Shown piece after piece: positions 25,152-36,763 of a stretch of DNA of 64,000 nt. Positions within the stretch are counted from its first letter, which is position 1. Every line of letters starts with the position of its first letter. Position numbers and translations under genes: made by a program. This DNA is from Deuterostichococcus epilithicus (lineage: Eukaryota; Chlorophyta; Trebouxiophyceae; Prasiolales; Stichococcaceae): contig JAVTLE010000011.1 of assembly GCA_033439295.1 (NCBI GenBank), forward strand, positions 1,984,082 to 2,048,081, read 5' to 3'. The notes below the pieces were generated by a model, which did not search any database, had not been told where the DNA came from, and was given only the letters and a program-made list of their open reading frames with translations.

Positions 25152-25908
25152 TGGGAGGAGCCTCGGCGCTCTGGGACTGTCGCCTCACACCCGCAAGGCC
25201 GTCAAGCACCCAAATTGCTGCTCCCCACAACTGCTTCTCAGCAGCCAGGCGCGAGCACCGGAGCCACCACCATGAGAGAGGAAGCAGTGCGACGCGCACC
25301 GCATGAGACTGATGTCCTCGGCAGGGCGGAAGAAGGCGCCACCCGGGCCATGGTGCTTCACGCTGCCGCGGCCGGGCTCCGCATCTGCGCAGGAGTCCAT
25401 GCAGAAACGCCTCAGCAGACGGCTTCGGATGGAAGGCTCCGGACGATTGATGAGGCAGTACCAGTCGAGCCGTATATGTGTCGGGCCCTCCGCTCCGCCG
25501 TCCGCGAGAGGTGCCGCTTGGGAAGGTTTGGCTCTGGGGGCACCGCTCAGCGTTGACAACCATCAGAAGCCAATCTGATTGCTCGAAAACAACATTACTT
25601 GCAAGGTGCTCCTCACCCAAGGCATGACTGTTGCACAACAGGGATTGTTGCACAGACTCGCACCCGCAAACCGGACCTCGTGGTGGGATGTGGTCGCCAT
25701 TATTGAGAGCTGGTGGACCTGCAGCAACATGGTAGCTCATTGGAGTGAGGATGATTGCGTCAGGAAGGCTCAGCGGCACCTACCCGGTGGTTCGTGTCTG
25801 ACAGTCTGCCAGAACGAGCCCGCAAGGTGCTGCAGCGGCCCCGCACGCCGGCTGCGCCAGCAACAGGCTGCAGAGGCATTTTTTAGTGGCCAATGTACTG
25901 TAAACGCA

Positions 25909-26154
25909 TCAGAGACGCGGATCTGCGGAGTTGACCACAGCACAATACTCGTCTGCCACGTCGGACGCCAGGTAACATTCTGAACAGCCGATGACGCCTT
26001 GCTTGGTGATAACGAGACTGTTGTGCTGTGCTCTGTATACATGTTCATACCTCATGGAGCATCGACGGTTGGGTTCAAACAAACTGACGTGCCTCGGAGG
26101 TTTGTCAGGTGCAAGCTGGAAAGGACACTTGACAATGCGGCCATATCCCGCCAT
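25909..26154 (-). CDS. Weak hypothetical exon
   Basis: Short open frame with GVIGCSECYLASDVADEY. Its base composition is near 53% GC, unlike the recognised exons of this window. No domain recognised and no splice model. Listed only because the segment reads like protein rather than like a GC-driven shadow. Confidence 0.15.
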   Translation of the reverse strand: MAGYGRIVKCPFQLAPDKPPRHVSLFEPNRRCSMRYEHVYRAQHNSLVITKQGVIGCSECYLASDVADEYCAVVNSADPRL

Positions 26155-26199
26155 TCAGAGCCAGGGTTCATGCATGAACGAGTCGAACAGCGGAGTGTC

Positions 26200-28340
26200 A
26201 ACAGACGCATTGCAAACAGCCGAGTAGGCTTTCAGGTTCGCAAGAAGAAGTAGGAGGCAACTGTCCTCACCAGCGAGAGCAACGGCAGCGGCGGTCGCGA
26301 TCCCACGCCAGCAAATTTGAGCTGGAGTTGCAAGCAGCAGGAGTGGACAGAAGGGGGCGGCGGGAGGCGGAATTGGTCGCTCGGGGTGCAGGCGTGTGTG
26401 ACGGTTTCTGCGCATCGGATTCTCATAGTTAGGGTATAGGGGAGAGACCGGCACAAGTGCCCAACCACTTCGACAGCCACTGTGAGTATGTGATCACGTG
26501 GCATTGCACTTGTGCGGCCTCGTGCAGGATCTTACCAGGGCAGTGAGGCAGGCATCCGGCTGTCACTCGCATCATCGCTTGCTCGCAAAGCACTCAAATG
26601 GCGCCACGGCACCGCGAAGTGCACCGCTAAAGTGCAAATGTTATGGCGCTGCAGCATACAGTATGGGAACTATTGGGGACGCAGCAAAGTATTAAAGATG
26701 GGCTGCTGCGGAAGTGCAGACGCCGCCTTTGCCGTTTGCACCTTCTAGATTCGCTCGCTTTGGGGGGGCGTTCGTTGGCGCGCAGACAGCACGGGAGGCG
26801 CCAAAAGTTACTGCTCCAGGCAAGTGCAGGCCATTACCACAGGCTTTGGAAGGAAACAAACGCAGCAGTCTGCCACCGGTGTAGGTGGGTATGCAGGATT
26901 TGAAGCCCGGGTGGAACATGCCGCACACCTGATGGCGCCGGCGGATGCCACCTCCAGACGAGCCCTGCAGGTGCACAAGCGTAAAGCAAAGGCGCATGAT
27001 GTGCACATCAGGTAGCCACCGTGCTCTGCCATCAGCTGCGCAGATGGTGAAAGTATATGCAAAGGCACAAGCGCATCAGGCGGCTGCCATCCGCTGCGCT
27101 GACCAGGCAAGAGGAAGGGAAAAACGGGGAATGACCATCACTCAACGTCAATGGACAGGGTAGAAAACTCTTTGAAGCTCAAGAGCACCATGTCAGCAGG
27201 TTGACGCACAAGACACAAACAGCAGGACATGTCACTGGCAAAAAGTTGGGGCTCAGATCAAGTGTAGTTTGGCGCCTCTCTGCAGGGGCGGGCGCAAGGC
27301 CAGCCCCCGCTCAGCAGCCCTTGATCGATGTCATCATCGCCCAGGGTGAATTGTCTCCTCAACACAAACCGTGGCGCGCACACACACAAACACACATGTC
27401 ACGCCGCCCGAGGCTGCAGCTGCGCAGCTGACCGCACAGCGCCGCGCCGTCGGGGGCCCGCCTCAGACTTTCGCCTTCTCAGTTGGATATAATCATGGCA
27501 GCCTCCCGGGGAACGCAGTGCAACCTTGTTCTATCGAAAGGCAGTGTCAGCTAAACCCTCCTGCTACATATCCAGCGCTGCCCGCTGCCGCAAACTGCTG
27601 CTGCGATTGCAGGAGCCGCGAAGGACTCAGATCGGAAGTTGCAGACTGGACTCTCGCGAGTCGCCACATGGGGTGTGCGCAATGCAAGGCTGCAAGGAAA
27701 TTGAGCGCCGGCTGCAAGTCGAAGTCGATCTGCCAAAAGTGCTGGCGCTGTGAGGAAAGTCTGAAAAGCAGAAGGGTGCGAAATTGCACAAGTCGGTGCA
27801 CGAGCTGCCGGCCTTGAACTCTGCCTCTGTCTGACCCCGTTCTGAGAGCGCTGCTGTCGTGTCGGAGCAGCGCCGACCAGCGGCGGCCGGCTCCCAGGAG
27901 CGCAGCAAGCCAGGGCCAGAATGCATGCAGAGCTGGCTGCCCACCTTGTTCTGCGATGCAGGCATTGCAGAGGGTGCAGCAGCGGCTGCTGCATGTCCGG
28001 CCCGGGAGCTGCGGCCGAGCCTGGGACGGCGTGCCGGCAGCCGTGCCGCCCCGAGGCACAGCTGCCTCAAGAGCAGCCGCAGATGCACGTGTCACAGGCC
28101 CCGCATACGAGTGTGCCCTGCAGCACACGCTGTGTCAGCCTGCTGCCTCAGCCTCCTTTGTGGAAACGCCCCGGGACCCCGCCAGCGCAGCAACGCATTT
28201 GCCTTGAGACGGCCGCCTGTCTTTGGCCGGCGCTTTATAGGGCAGTGCACAGCACACCCAGCAGCCAAGCCTCGAGGCCAAGGCCCAGACCAGTAGCATC
28301 CCGCTCAACAGCGGGCGAGCCGGCATCCCACCGATGGCGC
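26200..28340. other. Stretch without supported genes
   Basis: Mixed-composition DNA. Cys-containing short frames occur on both strands (plus frame near 27665, minus frames near 27950-28130), but none forms a consistent zinc-finger spacing or a spliceable model. No structural RNA recognised. Confidence 0.4.
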
Positions 28341-28607
28341 TCAGCACGCTGATGCCAGCCAGGCCTGGCCACACGGGTCCCAGCCGCCTTCACAGCAGGC
28401 GCTGACCTGGTGGCACATCAGGTGGGATCCGACTCGAGGGGCGGCGCAGGCCGGCGCCTGCATCGGCCGCCGACGCCGTGCCATCATGCACGGCACGCGC
28501 TTCCAGCGCATCTGCCATCGCCCCTTGTCAAGGCGTCCCACAAAATCCCCACTGGGAGGCTCCCCACTGGGAGGCACGCCCTCCCCGCCCAAGGTCGCAT
28601 CCGCCAA
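28341..28607 (-). CDS. Weak hypothetical N-terminal exon ending MCHQ
   Basis: Open frame starting MADATLGGEG and ending at VGSHLMCHQ directly before a GTCAGC that could be a donor. MCHQ followed by C is how the Cys-rich domain of some JmjC/zf-4CXXC proteins begins, but the expected next exon (CQR or CRQ) was not found downstream, so the assignment is not supported. A tandem doublet of the decamer cactgggagg lies in it. Confidence 0.15.
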   Translation of the reverse strand: MADATLGGEGVPPSGEPPSGDFVGRLDKGRWQMRWKRVPCMMARRRRPMQAPACAAPRVGSHLMCHQVSACCEGGWDPCGQAWLASAC

Positions 28608-29579
28608 CAGCCGCGGCTCTGGCTCGCTCTTGGGTCAGGGCCATGGGGAGGGCGCAATGCAGAACGGCGGGGAAAGTCCCACCCCTGAGCGGGCATGGAG
28701 CAGGGCTAAGCTCTCCTCAGTGTGCCATCATGCAGCTCGTCAGGCACACCTTAATGCCCGCCCGCCGGGCTGCGCGGGCTGAACTCTCCGTGCAGGGCTG
28801 AGCGGCGTGCGCTCAGCACTGGGAAGCTGGTTCCAGCAAGGCCCGAGAATCCAACCCCTTTTCCCCGCGGGAGAAAAGCACTGACCCTCCTAAGGAGGCA
28901 CCCCGAACTGGCGCAGGACGCACTGGCTGTGCACAGGGCACATGGTGCCACGCGGCTGCGGCGGGGCTGTCACCCGCCCGCGAGGCGGGATTGGAGACTG
29001 TCCGCCGAACAGCTAGATGCCCAAGGAGCACCTCGAACAGCGGCGGGCCATGCTGGAGGCTCCACAGAGACGGCCGCAGGCAGCCCCGTGCGCGTTGGTC
29101 GCAGCGCCCTGTCAGGGCGGCCACTGCCGCCCTGACTCGAGGCGCTGCCGCGCCGATAGGGGACCCGCCCGCGGCGCCCGGACAGTCGGCAGCAGCTGTT
29201 GGCGGGACCCGCGACGGAGGCCGCGGGCCGCGCCGGCTGCTGCCGGTGCCTGCAGCAGAGTACCTGCCGCACTGCGCATGCGGCAGCGCCCGGTGGTGGC
29301 GGCGGCAGCGTCACTACGCGCACTGCACGCCGATCAGGGGGAAGCGACTTCTGCTGGAGAACTGCAGGCCAGGACAGGCTGACGTGCCGCAGGGCACTCG
29401 CATTGGATACGTGTGCCGCGAGCCCTTCAGCGCCGGGGGCGTTTCGAGCCCAGGGTGTGGAGCCCAGCACCCTGGACTGCCCGCGGCGCATCACCAGGGC
29501 ACGCGGCGTGCAGAGCTCGGGGTCAGAGCTCTCGAGTCACAGACAGCTGGCAGCAAAGCGTGCGCACTGCGCTGAGTGC

Positions 29580-30019
29580 GAAGCACAGGAAGCAGCACCG
29601 CGAAGAAAGTGTGATATAGCTCAAACTGCAATGTCTAGATCGCTTGATGAAGGCATCGAAAGGAAAACTGGTCAAGTCTCAAATAGGCGAAGAGGAAAGC
29701 CCAGACGGGCGTCTAGTCAGATGTGGAGGTCGCTTTGTCAGAAGAGTCATGTGTCAAGGTCAGCATCAGCCATAGAGAAAAGCCAAAGGAAAGACTGCAG
29801 AAAAGTGTCGAAAAGTGAAAAGACTGCCGCATCTGGAAGCTGCGGGGGCCGTCGGTGGAAGCTGCGGCCGCACAAGCCGGCGCCGCGATTCGCGGCCGTC
29901 CAGACGCTGCTGCCGCCAGCTGAAGCTCAACCGCCACGGTGGGGGAGCGCGGCGGCACCATCAACGCGCCCTGCGCACTTCGAAGCGGCGCCGCGCGGTG
30001 CACAAGGCAGGGCACACTG
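29580..30019. other. Low-information stretch before the tandem array
   Basis: A-rich purine stretch on the plus strand followed by GC-rich DNA. A long plus-strand open frame crosses it but has no recognisable motif and runs into the repeat array, so I do not call a gene. Confidence 0.35.
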
Positions 30020-31150
30020 CGCGGATGCACTGGATGAGGCGAAGGCGTCAGGCAGGATCAAGGAGGATGGTGGCAGGAGCTGGGGGGAAGCGACGGAGGA
30101 GGCCAGCGCATCTGGATGGTGTCGCGAGCAGGTCGGGCGGGGTTCGTGGCTGAACGAGGGCCTGCACGAGCCCAGACACCAGACGCCCATACGCGCGCAC
30201 AGAAGGCAGCATGGCACCTCTGAAGACTCGAGGAAGGCTTGTGATGCTGTGAGGGGAACCCAAAGCGAGGAGGCAAGAGCCAGCGCATCTGTTGTTGGTA
30301 CAGGGTGGCGCGCCTGAAATCCAAGGCGCCCTACGCGCCGCCAGAAACGAAAGGAGCACGTCCCACAGCACAGAAGGCAGCATGGCACCCACCCAACCTC
30401 TGACATCCAGCCAACTGGCAGAGCTTGGCTGAAGCTGCAGCTGAATAGAAGAGACGGTGCGCCAGCGCATCTGGCTACTGGAAGGCGCCTTGGACCCCAC
30501 AGGGAGCCTCTGAAACTCTGCGCACGGTGAAGCAAGGCGGCGCGCATTCCACAGCACAGAAGGCAGCATGGCAGGTCACCCAGAATCACCTCGAAATGCC
30601 TTGGATAGCAGTAGGTGGCTCGCAAAACGCTGCTGAGAACAGTGAGTAACCCCAAGAACAGAATCCTTCCGCATTCATGTGAGATCAACCAGTTTATAAC
30701 ACAGTTCAAGGGCCAGCGCATCTATGCTTGCCGAGGATCTGGGTCGGCGACGGGCTTGAAGGGCGGCGGGCCCCCGGCACGACCAAGCGACGGCACAGCT
30801 GGGAGCAGGCTGCAGCCTGCGCAGCCTCAAAGACATGGCGCGCGTCTTGCAGGACAGACGGCAGCAAATGGCCCCTAAGCAAAGAGATAGCAGACGCGAC
30901 ACGTTTTCTGGGCCCAGGCAGCCAGCGCATCTGATAGCGGCTGGGCAGCGCCTTGCAACACGCCCTACTGAAGCGCCCCCGCCTGAAGTGTGGCTCGACC
31001 AGGCTCGGTGACCGGGAGCGTTCAGGACCTGCGGCGCGGTGGTTAATGCACGGGCGCGGCGTCCAACGGCAAAGCAAGAAGCCGTTGTTGCAGATTGCAA
31101 GTCAAAAGTGAGGCAGTTGAAGAAGGCAGGAAGCCAGGATCGGACGCATC
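30020..31150. repeat. Diverged tandem array, unit about 180-250 bp
   Basis: The core gccagcgcatctg recurs at 30102, 30279, 30461, 30712 (ending tcta) and 30921, with a weaker form near 31136. Spacing is 177, 182, 251, 209 and about 215 bases. A second box, cacagaaggcagcatggca, recurs at about 30199, 30365 and 30554, with a weaker form near 30855. The order core then box is kept in each unit. Read on the minus strand each unit gives CAG then ATGCGCTGG, and a recurring MLPSVLW, so it may descend from an exon edge. The sequence between boxes is strongly diverged. Confidence 0.85.
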
Positions 31151-31570
31151 TGGCGGCGCGACAGGCGCGTGGCAGTGTGGCAACAAGAAGACACAGAGAA
31201 ATGGGAATTGCGCCTCAGTAAGACTTAACGAATGATGTCACATCTAATCAGGGATTAATCAGGCCATGTAACAGGCTTTCAGCTCCATTATTGGGCACCG
31301 AAAGTGATCGCATCTTGGCAGCCGGGCTGGGGGCGTGGGCTCCATTCCGAAAGTGCTGGTCAGTCCCGCAGTTCCTCTAGCTATCCCAGCGGTGGCCGGC
31401 TGCGGTAGAAGGCTCTCGGCAGGCTCGACAGGTGTTGAACGTCCGGGCTCGAAGACGCAGCCCTGGGACGCAAAAGGCGCGGGCGAACCCGGAAGAAAAG
31501 GCGGCGGCATCACGCCTCGAAAACGTTCAGCAAATGCCAGGTTGAATGCCCATCAGTAAAGGAAGCTTGC

Positions 31571-31966
31571 GTGCTGAAACTGCTAGCGGACAGGCGTCAA
31601 GAAGGCTTCTCGGGTTGCCTCGTCATAGTCGTTGTAGCGCTGTGCGCTGCGCTGTGCACCGCGCTGTGCGTGTGGTCAGCACACGCCGGCTCCAGGCCGG
31701 GGCACGGCGGAAGGGCTCCTCCGCAACCGCCCCCGGGCACTTCATCCAGCTGTCCGCGCCCGGGGGGAGCCCCGGACCTCACATCTCTGGATCTCTCCGG
31801 CCTCCGGCTTCAGGTGCCGCGAAGGGTTCTGCATCTTTCTGAAGTCTACACTGCCGGGGTTTTGTTGCAATGCACATCAGTCGCTCAAAGTCTGTGCCAT
31901 AGTTGGCTTTGCATAGGCCATCACGCACGATTGCTTGACCATACGTGCATACCGATACGGCCATAG
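31571..31966 (+). CDS. Weak hypothetical protein with one membrane segment
   Basis: Open frame of 131 codons. A basic start is followed by a 23-residue hydrophobic segment (GCLVIVVVALCAALCTALCV), a Pro/Gly-rich linker, then LTSLDLSGLRLQVP, which loosely resembles a leucine-rich repeat. A GTCTAC follows the LHLSE codons as a possible donor. It could be the first exon of a type II membrane protein; no further exon was identified. Confidence 0.25.
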   Translation: MLKLLADRRQEGFSGCLVIVVVALCAALCTALCVWSAHAGSRPGHGGRAPPQPPPGTSSSCPRPGGAPDLTSLDLSGLRLQVPRRVLHLSEVYTAGVLLQCTSVAQSLCHSWLCIGHHARLLDHTCIPIRP

Positions 31967-31993
31967 ATACGTACATACCGATACGGCCATGAC
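31943..31993 (+). repeat. Direct repeat of a 17-mer
   Basis: The element cataccgatacggccat occurs twice, separated by agatacgta, in DNA with no gene call. Confidence 0.85.
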
Positions 31994-32299
31994 GCGTATG
32001 CCTTGCCTTGATCGATGCCGCTGCGCGGTGCTCTGGCGGATCGGGTCTCGGCTTGATGCCATGTGTCCATCTGCAATTTGCTTGACCTGCGAACCTGCGG
32101 GCTCCTCTGGCGACCCGGCCGAAGGGCTAATCAGCACAGTCAGGCGACGCTTCATCTAGCTATCCACGTCGCCTGGGGCGCCAGAGTTCTCTGGTGTGCT
32201 CTGCTCGATGTCTCTCATCTGCTTGCCCGATTCTCGACTGCGTCCGTGACTGCATCATCTTCGCTTCTATGTGACCACGACTGCTTTGCCATTTGTATT

Positions 32300-32392
32300 A
32301 CTGCTCTTGCGAGCGCTGTGCGATGCTGCTCTTGCGAGCGTTGCTGCTCTTGCGAGCGTTTTGCGATGCTGCTCTTGCGAGCGCTCGACGCT
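32300..32392 (+). repeat. Minisatellite with tgctcttgcgagcg core, four copies
   Basis: Four copies of gctcttgcgagcg alternate with ctgtgcgatgct/ttgct/ttttgcgatgct spacers. The core contains a short inverted repeat (ctcttgcgag), so each copy could form a small hairpin. Noncoding as far as I can tell. Confidence 0.85.
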
Positions 32393-32891
32393 ACAGACAG
32401 CAGGGCGACAGCAGGGCTGGCAACTGGCCACAGGAGAGGCTGACGTGCGGCAGCGGCCGGCTGCGGTGCCGCACGCGCCGCTGCACAACTGTGCAGCCGA
32501 GGCTGGTCGCCAGAGGCCTACTTGCGACGAGTAGCTGCTTCGGACAGTTGCTGGCGGGCCTGACGGCGCAGCAAACCACAGCCGGCATGCCCAGTGGCTC
32601 AAGACGCCAGGTTCAACAGAGAGGTTGTCCCCGGGAGGGGTGTTTTCAGACGGCCTATATGAGGTCATCAGCAGCAGGAGGACTTGTGCGTGTGAGTGTG
32701 CGCGGCCTTGAATGAGCTTTGAGGAGAAGGAGGGTGAGGGCTCGAGCCGCGCCTTGCAGGGCGGCCGCTGACGGCGATGCAGTCCCGGCGTGGCGGCTGC
32801 CGTCGCGTGACTGCTCGGAGGGAACCTTCTCGCGCCAAGCGTTGCATCGTCATCGCCGTCGCAGGGTGCTCTGCGCAGCAGAGGGAGCTGC

Positions 32892-33101
32892 TCAGTGAAA
32901 GGGGGCGCGCAACCATCCGCGCTGGAGCAGGGATGTGCATGTGAAGCTGGCCGGGCAAAGCGAGTCCTCCAGGCCGTGAGCCAGAAGCAGGGTGACGTCC
33001 AGCACAAAGGCAAAGAAAATTTGCAGTAGCACAGCACGCAGCAGGTCGAGCAGCGAAAGCACTCTGACGTTGTGCGAGACGTTCGAGAGCGCAAGGTTCA
33101 A
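32892..33101 (-). CDS. Weak hypothetical hydrophobic peptide
   Basis: 69-codon open frame with a long hydrophobic segment (LLRAVLLQIFFAFVLDVTLL) after an NVSHNV stretch. No family recognised and no splice partner seen. Could be chance. Confidence 0.15.
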   Translation of the reverse strand: MNLALSNVSHNVRVLSLLDLLRAVLLQIFFAFVLDVTLLLAHGLEDSLCPASFTCTSLLQRGWLRAPFH

Positions 33102-33938
33102 CTCGCCTGGCTCAGATTTGGCTAGTCTTCCGTCATGCGCGACAGCAGCCGCCCCGCCGTGGCTGCGCTGTCAGGGCCGCTCGCTGCAGGCTGCTGTGAC
33201 CCCCACCTCGACTGTCACACCCGCCCATTCTTGAACAGCGTGACACTGGAGGTCAAGGGACGCTTGCACGCGGCTGCGCTGCGGTGAGGCTCAGATTGAA
33301 AACTGTGCCATCATCGAAGCCCGAACGAGGCGGCAGGGCCGGTGGAGCGACCTTCTACACGCACCGCGGGCCCTCAGCGTTGAATTTTGCTCGTCAAGGC
33401 GCAGCGCCGTGCCAGCGTGCAAGGCCCCGTGCAGGGCTACGCGAACGACTTGGAATCACTGGTTGCAAGTGCCAAGCACGTTGCGAGAGCAGCGGAATGG
33501 CACAGCGAAGCGTTTCGCGCTGACTCGAAGCGAACGGGCCTCGGCATTGGCGCCAAGGTTGTTAGAGGGTTTAGACTTCTCAGCGCATCGATTCTTTCAG
33601 TAAATCTTCCTGGATTAATCCGCTGCCTGCCGTTGGTTTCTCGCACCTCCTCAATGAAGTTAGGAGGCGATGCGCAGCTTATTGGAGGCGCAGATTGGAA
33701 GGCGTCTCGGCAGCGCGCAATGCTCATTCCAAGAGCGGCGACGACAACAGCGTAGCTCGTGCTGTAAGACATTGGGCACGCAAACCAGGGATCCACCCCA
33801 TCGAGAGGTACGCTGCTGTGGCACCGCAGTCTGCGCATCCCGTTCTGCGCGTCTGCAGTGCCGCTACCACTGCTGATCAGGTCGCTCGTATCAGCTGCGG
33901 GTGCCCGACACTCGACTCCCGGGAAGCATCACGTCGCC
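33102..33938. other. Noncoding stretch next to the GGCT-like gene
   Basis: Contains the 3' flank of the minus-strand GGCT-like gene. Moderate GC, with no recognised gene, repeat or RNA. Confidence 0.4.
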
Positions 33939-35947
33939 TCATCCGCTGTACCGCGCGGCGAGCGACGGCGGCGGCAGCTCCGTCATGATCCCTGGGTTGC
34001 GCTCCAGGTGCTGCCGCACTGTGGTGACCCGATCCGCCAGGTAGGTCTCGTTCAGGAAGGACACTTCCGCCTCGGGGCCCAGCTTCCTTGCGGCCAGCAC
34101 GCAATGCCTGCGCAGCGTGCACACGCAGTGGCATACGATGTGATGCGTCTAAACATGTACTGCATGTATGCTCGTGCCCGCGCTGTCGCTGACAGCTATG
34201 ATGCGCTTGGTTGCCTCAAAGGAGCAGAGGCGTTGGTGCTCAATGAAGCGGAAGGTGGCTCTTGTTCAACACGAATCCAACACGCCTGGCCATGGAATAC
34301 TGCGGCAGCACTGCGTAGTGCAGCGCCCCCAGCAACTCGTGGCCTGCGCCGGCAGAGTCGTTTCTGAAGGCTGCGCACCTGAGATACGTCCGGCAGGGCA
34401 GCACGTCGTCCCTGCAGCCACCCGGCAGGCAGATTTTCAAAATGCCGCAGCCAACTCGGACCCGGAAAAGCTGGTGTGCCCTACCATCACCTTTGCAGAA
34501 ACGCCTTCGCGCAGCTGCCAGCTGGACACCCATGGCAGGACACCCCCCTGAAACGGCGCTGAAACGGCACACAGCGACAGCAAAACGGCCAGCGCACCTC
34601 CAGACGCGGTCGACGCCGTGCGCCCCGAAGCGCCGCTCAAACTCGGCCGGCGGGCAGCGCCGCGCTTTGTACGAGGCGTCGTCCCACCGCCCGCATATCA
34701 CCTGCCGACCGGGTGTGGCATGCTGAGCGGGCCGCTGAGCAGAGTGCAGCTGTGGCGCCCGGCTCGGACTTTGGGGGAAAACACGCGGTGGCAACCGCCG
34801 CTGCGCGCGGTCTGCAGCTCATGATGCACTGTGGCACGATTCTTTGTAATGAACTGGAAATCCTATGTTTTTTAAATTCAATTGCCAAATAGATTTCTTC
34901 AATTGACTATTTCAATCCAATCTAGATCAACAAGCCCCAGCAGGGGTGGAGCACGCAGCATCTGCTTCTGTGAGGCGGCCGCATGTGCCGCCAGGAGCAG
35001 GACAGCTCACCGCCAGGGGCTCGGGCCGCGCGGCCGCATCAGGTTCGTCTGCCAGCGGCTGCGTCTGGACTGCCAGGAATCGAAACTCATGTTCTCGGTC
35101 CAGCACTGCCTGCGGAGCAGAGCGGCATTCCCCATGTGTTGAGCGTATCCAACTGCACGCTTCCACCCACTCGCGGCCGATGCTGACCCTCGGGCCCCCT
35201 CCACACGCGCTGTGCCATGGCAGCGCCTGACGCCATGCGCACATCGTCAGCGTGGCGTGACGCAAGCGATGACAAAGTTGCAGCGCTTTTGGCGCCCCGC
35301 ATCACCGACAGCAACCCACCGCTGTGGTCTCGGGTGTGTGCGGTATCTCGAACACCGACACGACAATACTGTGCCCGGGGGCCTCCTCGCAGCTGAGGCT
35401 GGAGATCTCGCCGGTCTCCGGGCGTGCGATGCTCCGCTCGAAGAAAATGGGAGCAGTATGCGCAAAGACGCGCCTGTAGCCTTCCACCTGTTCTTCAGTG
35501 CAGTGTTGCCCAACTACGACTTCGACCAGCCAGCAGGGGCACTTTCTCAAACAGCAAGGCACCTGCTGCCGTGACAAGATGCACTCTTCTGTGCACCGCA
35601 CCAGGGCGTGTTCGCGAGCTCACCTTTCGCACGCGAAAGTTCTGCAGGTCGGGGAACGTTGACCTGGCGCTGTCGATGGACAGTAGGGAGCCAAAGCCAG
35701 CCATCGACATCATGCCGCTGCCGTCCTGAGGCAGACGTCACATGCTGCTGAGTACACATACCTTGGGCCTGTACGATAACAGTAGTTCGCGTGCATCTCT
35801 ACGCACCAAAAGCCCTGAGAAGGCATCGTCAAGCTCCTGGCCGTGCTGCAGGGGCGCAGCAGCGGTCAGCCCATCGCGGACAGCGGCGTCCCCAGGAGAC
35901 CTGCGCGAGTCGAGGTGCTCGGCACTCGCAGGTCTAGTGGCTGACAT
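33939..35947 (-). CDS. Gamma-glutamylcyclotransferase-fold (GGCT-like) protein
   Basis: Seven phase-consistent exons: 35762-35947, 35624-35725, 35320-35487, 35011-35109, 34598-34701, 34379-34411, 33939-34107; about 286 residues. The N-terminal third ends before GFGSLLSIDSAR, matching the glycine-rich substrate loop (G-[YF]-G-S) of the GGCT fold. Next come NFRVRKVEGYRRVFAH, FFERSIARPETGEISSLS, HSIVVSVFEIP, REHEFRFLAV, VICGRWDDASYK, RRFGAHGVDRVW, DDVLPCRTYLRHCVLAA and SFLNETYLADRVTTVR. This order is that of a plant/algal GGCT-like family; family members can act on gamma-glutamyl peptides, but activity here is an inference. One exon is only 33 bases. A cytosolic protein is likely, since no signal or membrane segment is visible. 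It lies downstream of, and on the same strand as, the GPX-like gene. Confidence 0.6.
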
Positions 35948-36763
35948 ATGAGTTATGCGACCTTTTCCGGGTTGCTGATGCACGAGGCCGGCGGTTGTGC
36001 GAGTGACGGAAGGAAGGGACAATCCTAGATGGCCAAGGTGCACACTGGTGGGCGCTCCACAGCGCAAGCAGATTGGAAGACGGATCATTCAAAGATATGC
36101 GCATCGGCTGCGCCTTGCAGACGTCAGACTGGCGAGATTGACCGGTTTATTATTGAAGCTGGATTACCTACAATGCCCTTGACCTCACCTAGGGTGGTTC
36201 ACCTGTACTGAGGACTGTGACAAAGCACAGTCTCCCCACCGGCATCCTCCGCACCTCCAGGACAGGACACGGATGCTGTGCACGGCGCAAATTCTAGGGC
36301 CATCCACTGATATTGGCAGGCCCAACTTTGCGTCCGCGCGCTGCCAGTGCGACTTGCATTCCAGCCGTCAATGTCCGTACCAGTGCCATGAACCAATCCG
36401 TCCGATGCTGCTGAGCTTGTGGCCGGACGGGGGTCTGCAGCCTCTGCAGGCCCCACCAAGGCAGCGGATGCTGTTTTTGGCGCCAGCAGGCGCGCACGCT
36501 CTGACAGGCTCAGAGATTTGCCCTGCACCAGACATGGCCATCTCTCGATCCTCTCAGCACAAAAGGAGGCATCAGGCACGGGGGCTTCCACTACGCTCCG
36601 AGGTTGTGGGAGCAGGCTGAGGTGCGGACCGCAGATCGGCGCACCAGCCACCGGGGCTCAACTGACTGACTCAAGGTTGTCAGAAGGGTTTCGCTGACAT
36701 GACATCGTGAGGACGAAGTTTTGGCAATGCCAAAGTCAGCAGGAAGGCGCACACACTCAGCCC
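35948..36763. other. Intergenic region between GPX-like and GGCT-like genes
   Basis: About 0.8 kb on the same-strand gene pair. It should hold the 3' UTR of the GPX-like gene and the promoter of the GGCT-like gene. A GC-rich open frame (36199-36651, minus) lacks recognisable features. GNDEDLLGVEG-stop just beyond 36764 looks like a fragment copied from the GPX-like end (DDEDLEGIEG). Confidence 0.45.

Noticed and set aside
27660-27820. Plus-strand Cys-rich frame (CAQCKAARKLSAGCKSK)
   Set aside because: Cys spacing fits no zinc-binding family I know and the opposite strand is equally open.
28341-28607. JmjC/KDM3 or CDCA7-type zinc finger (MCHQ...)
   Set aside because: The required continuing Cys-rich exon could not be found in phase downstream; four residues are not evidence.
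29199-30317. 372-codon plus-strand ORF
   Set aside because: Runs across the tandem array, has no motif, and its composition follows the local GC swing; likely chance.
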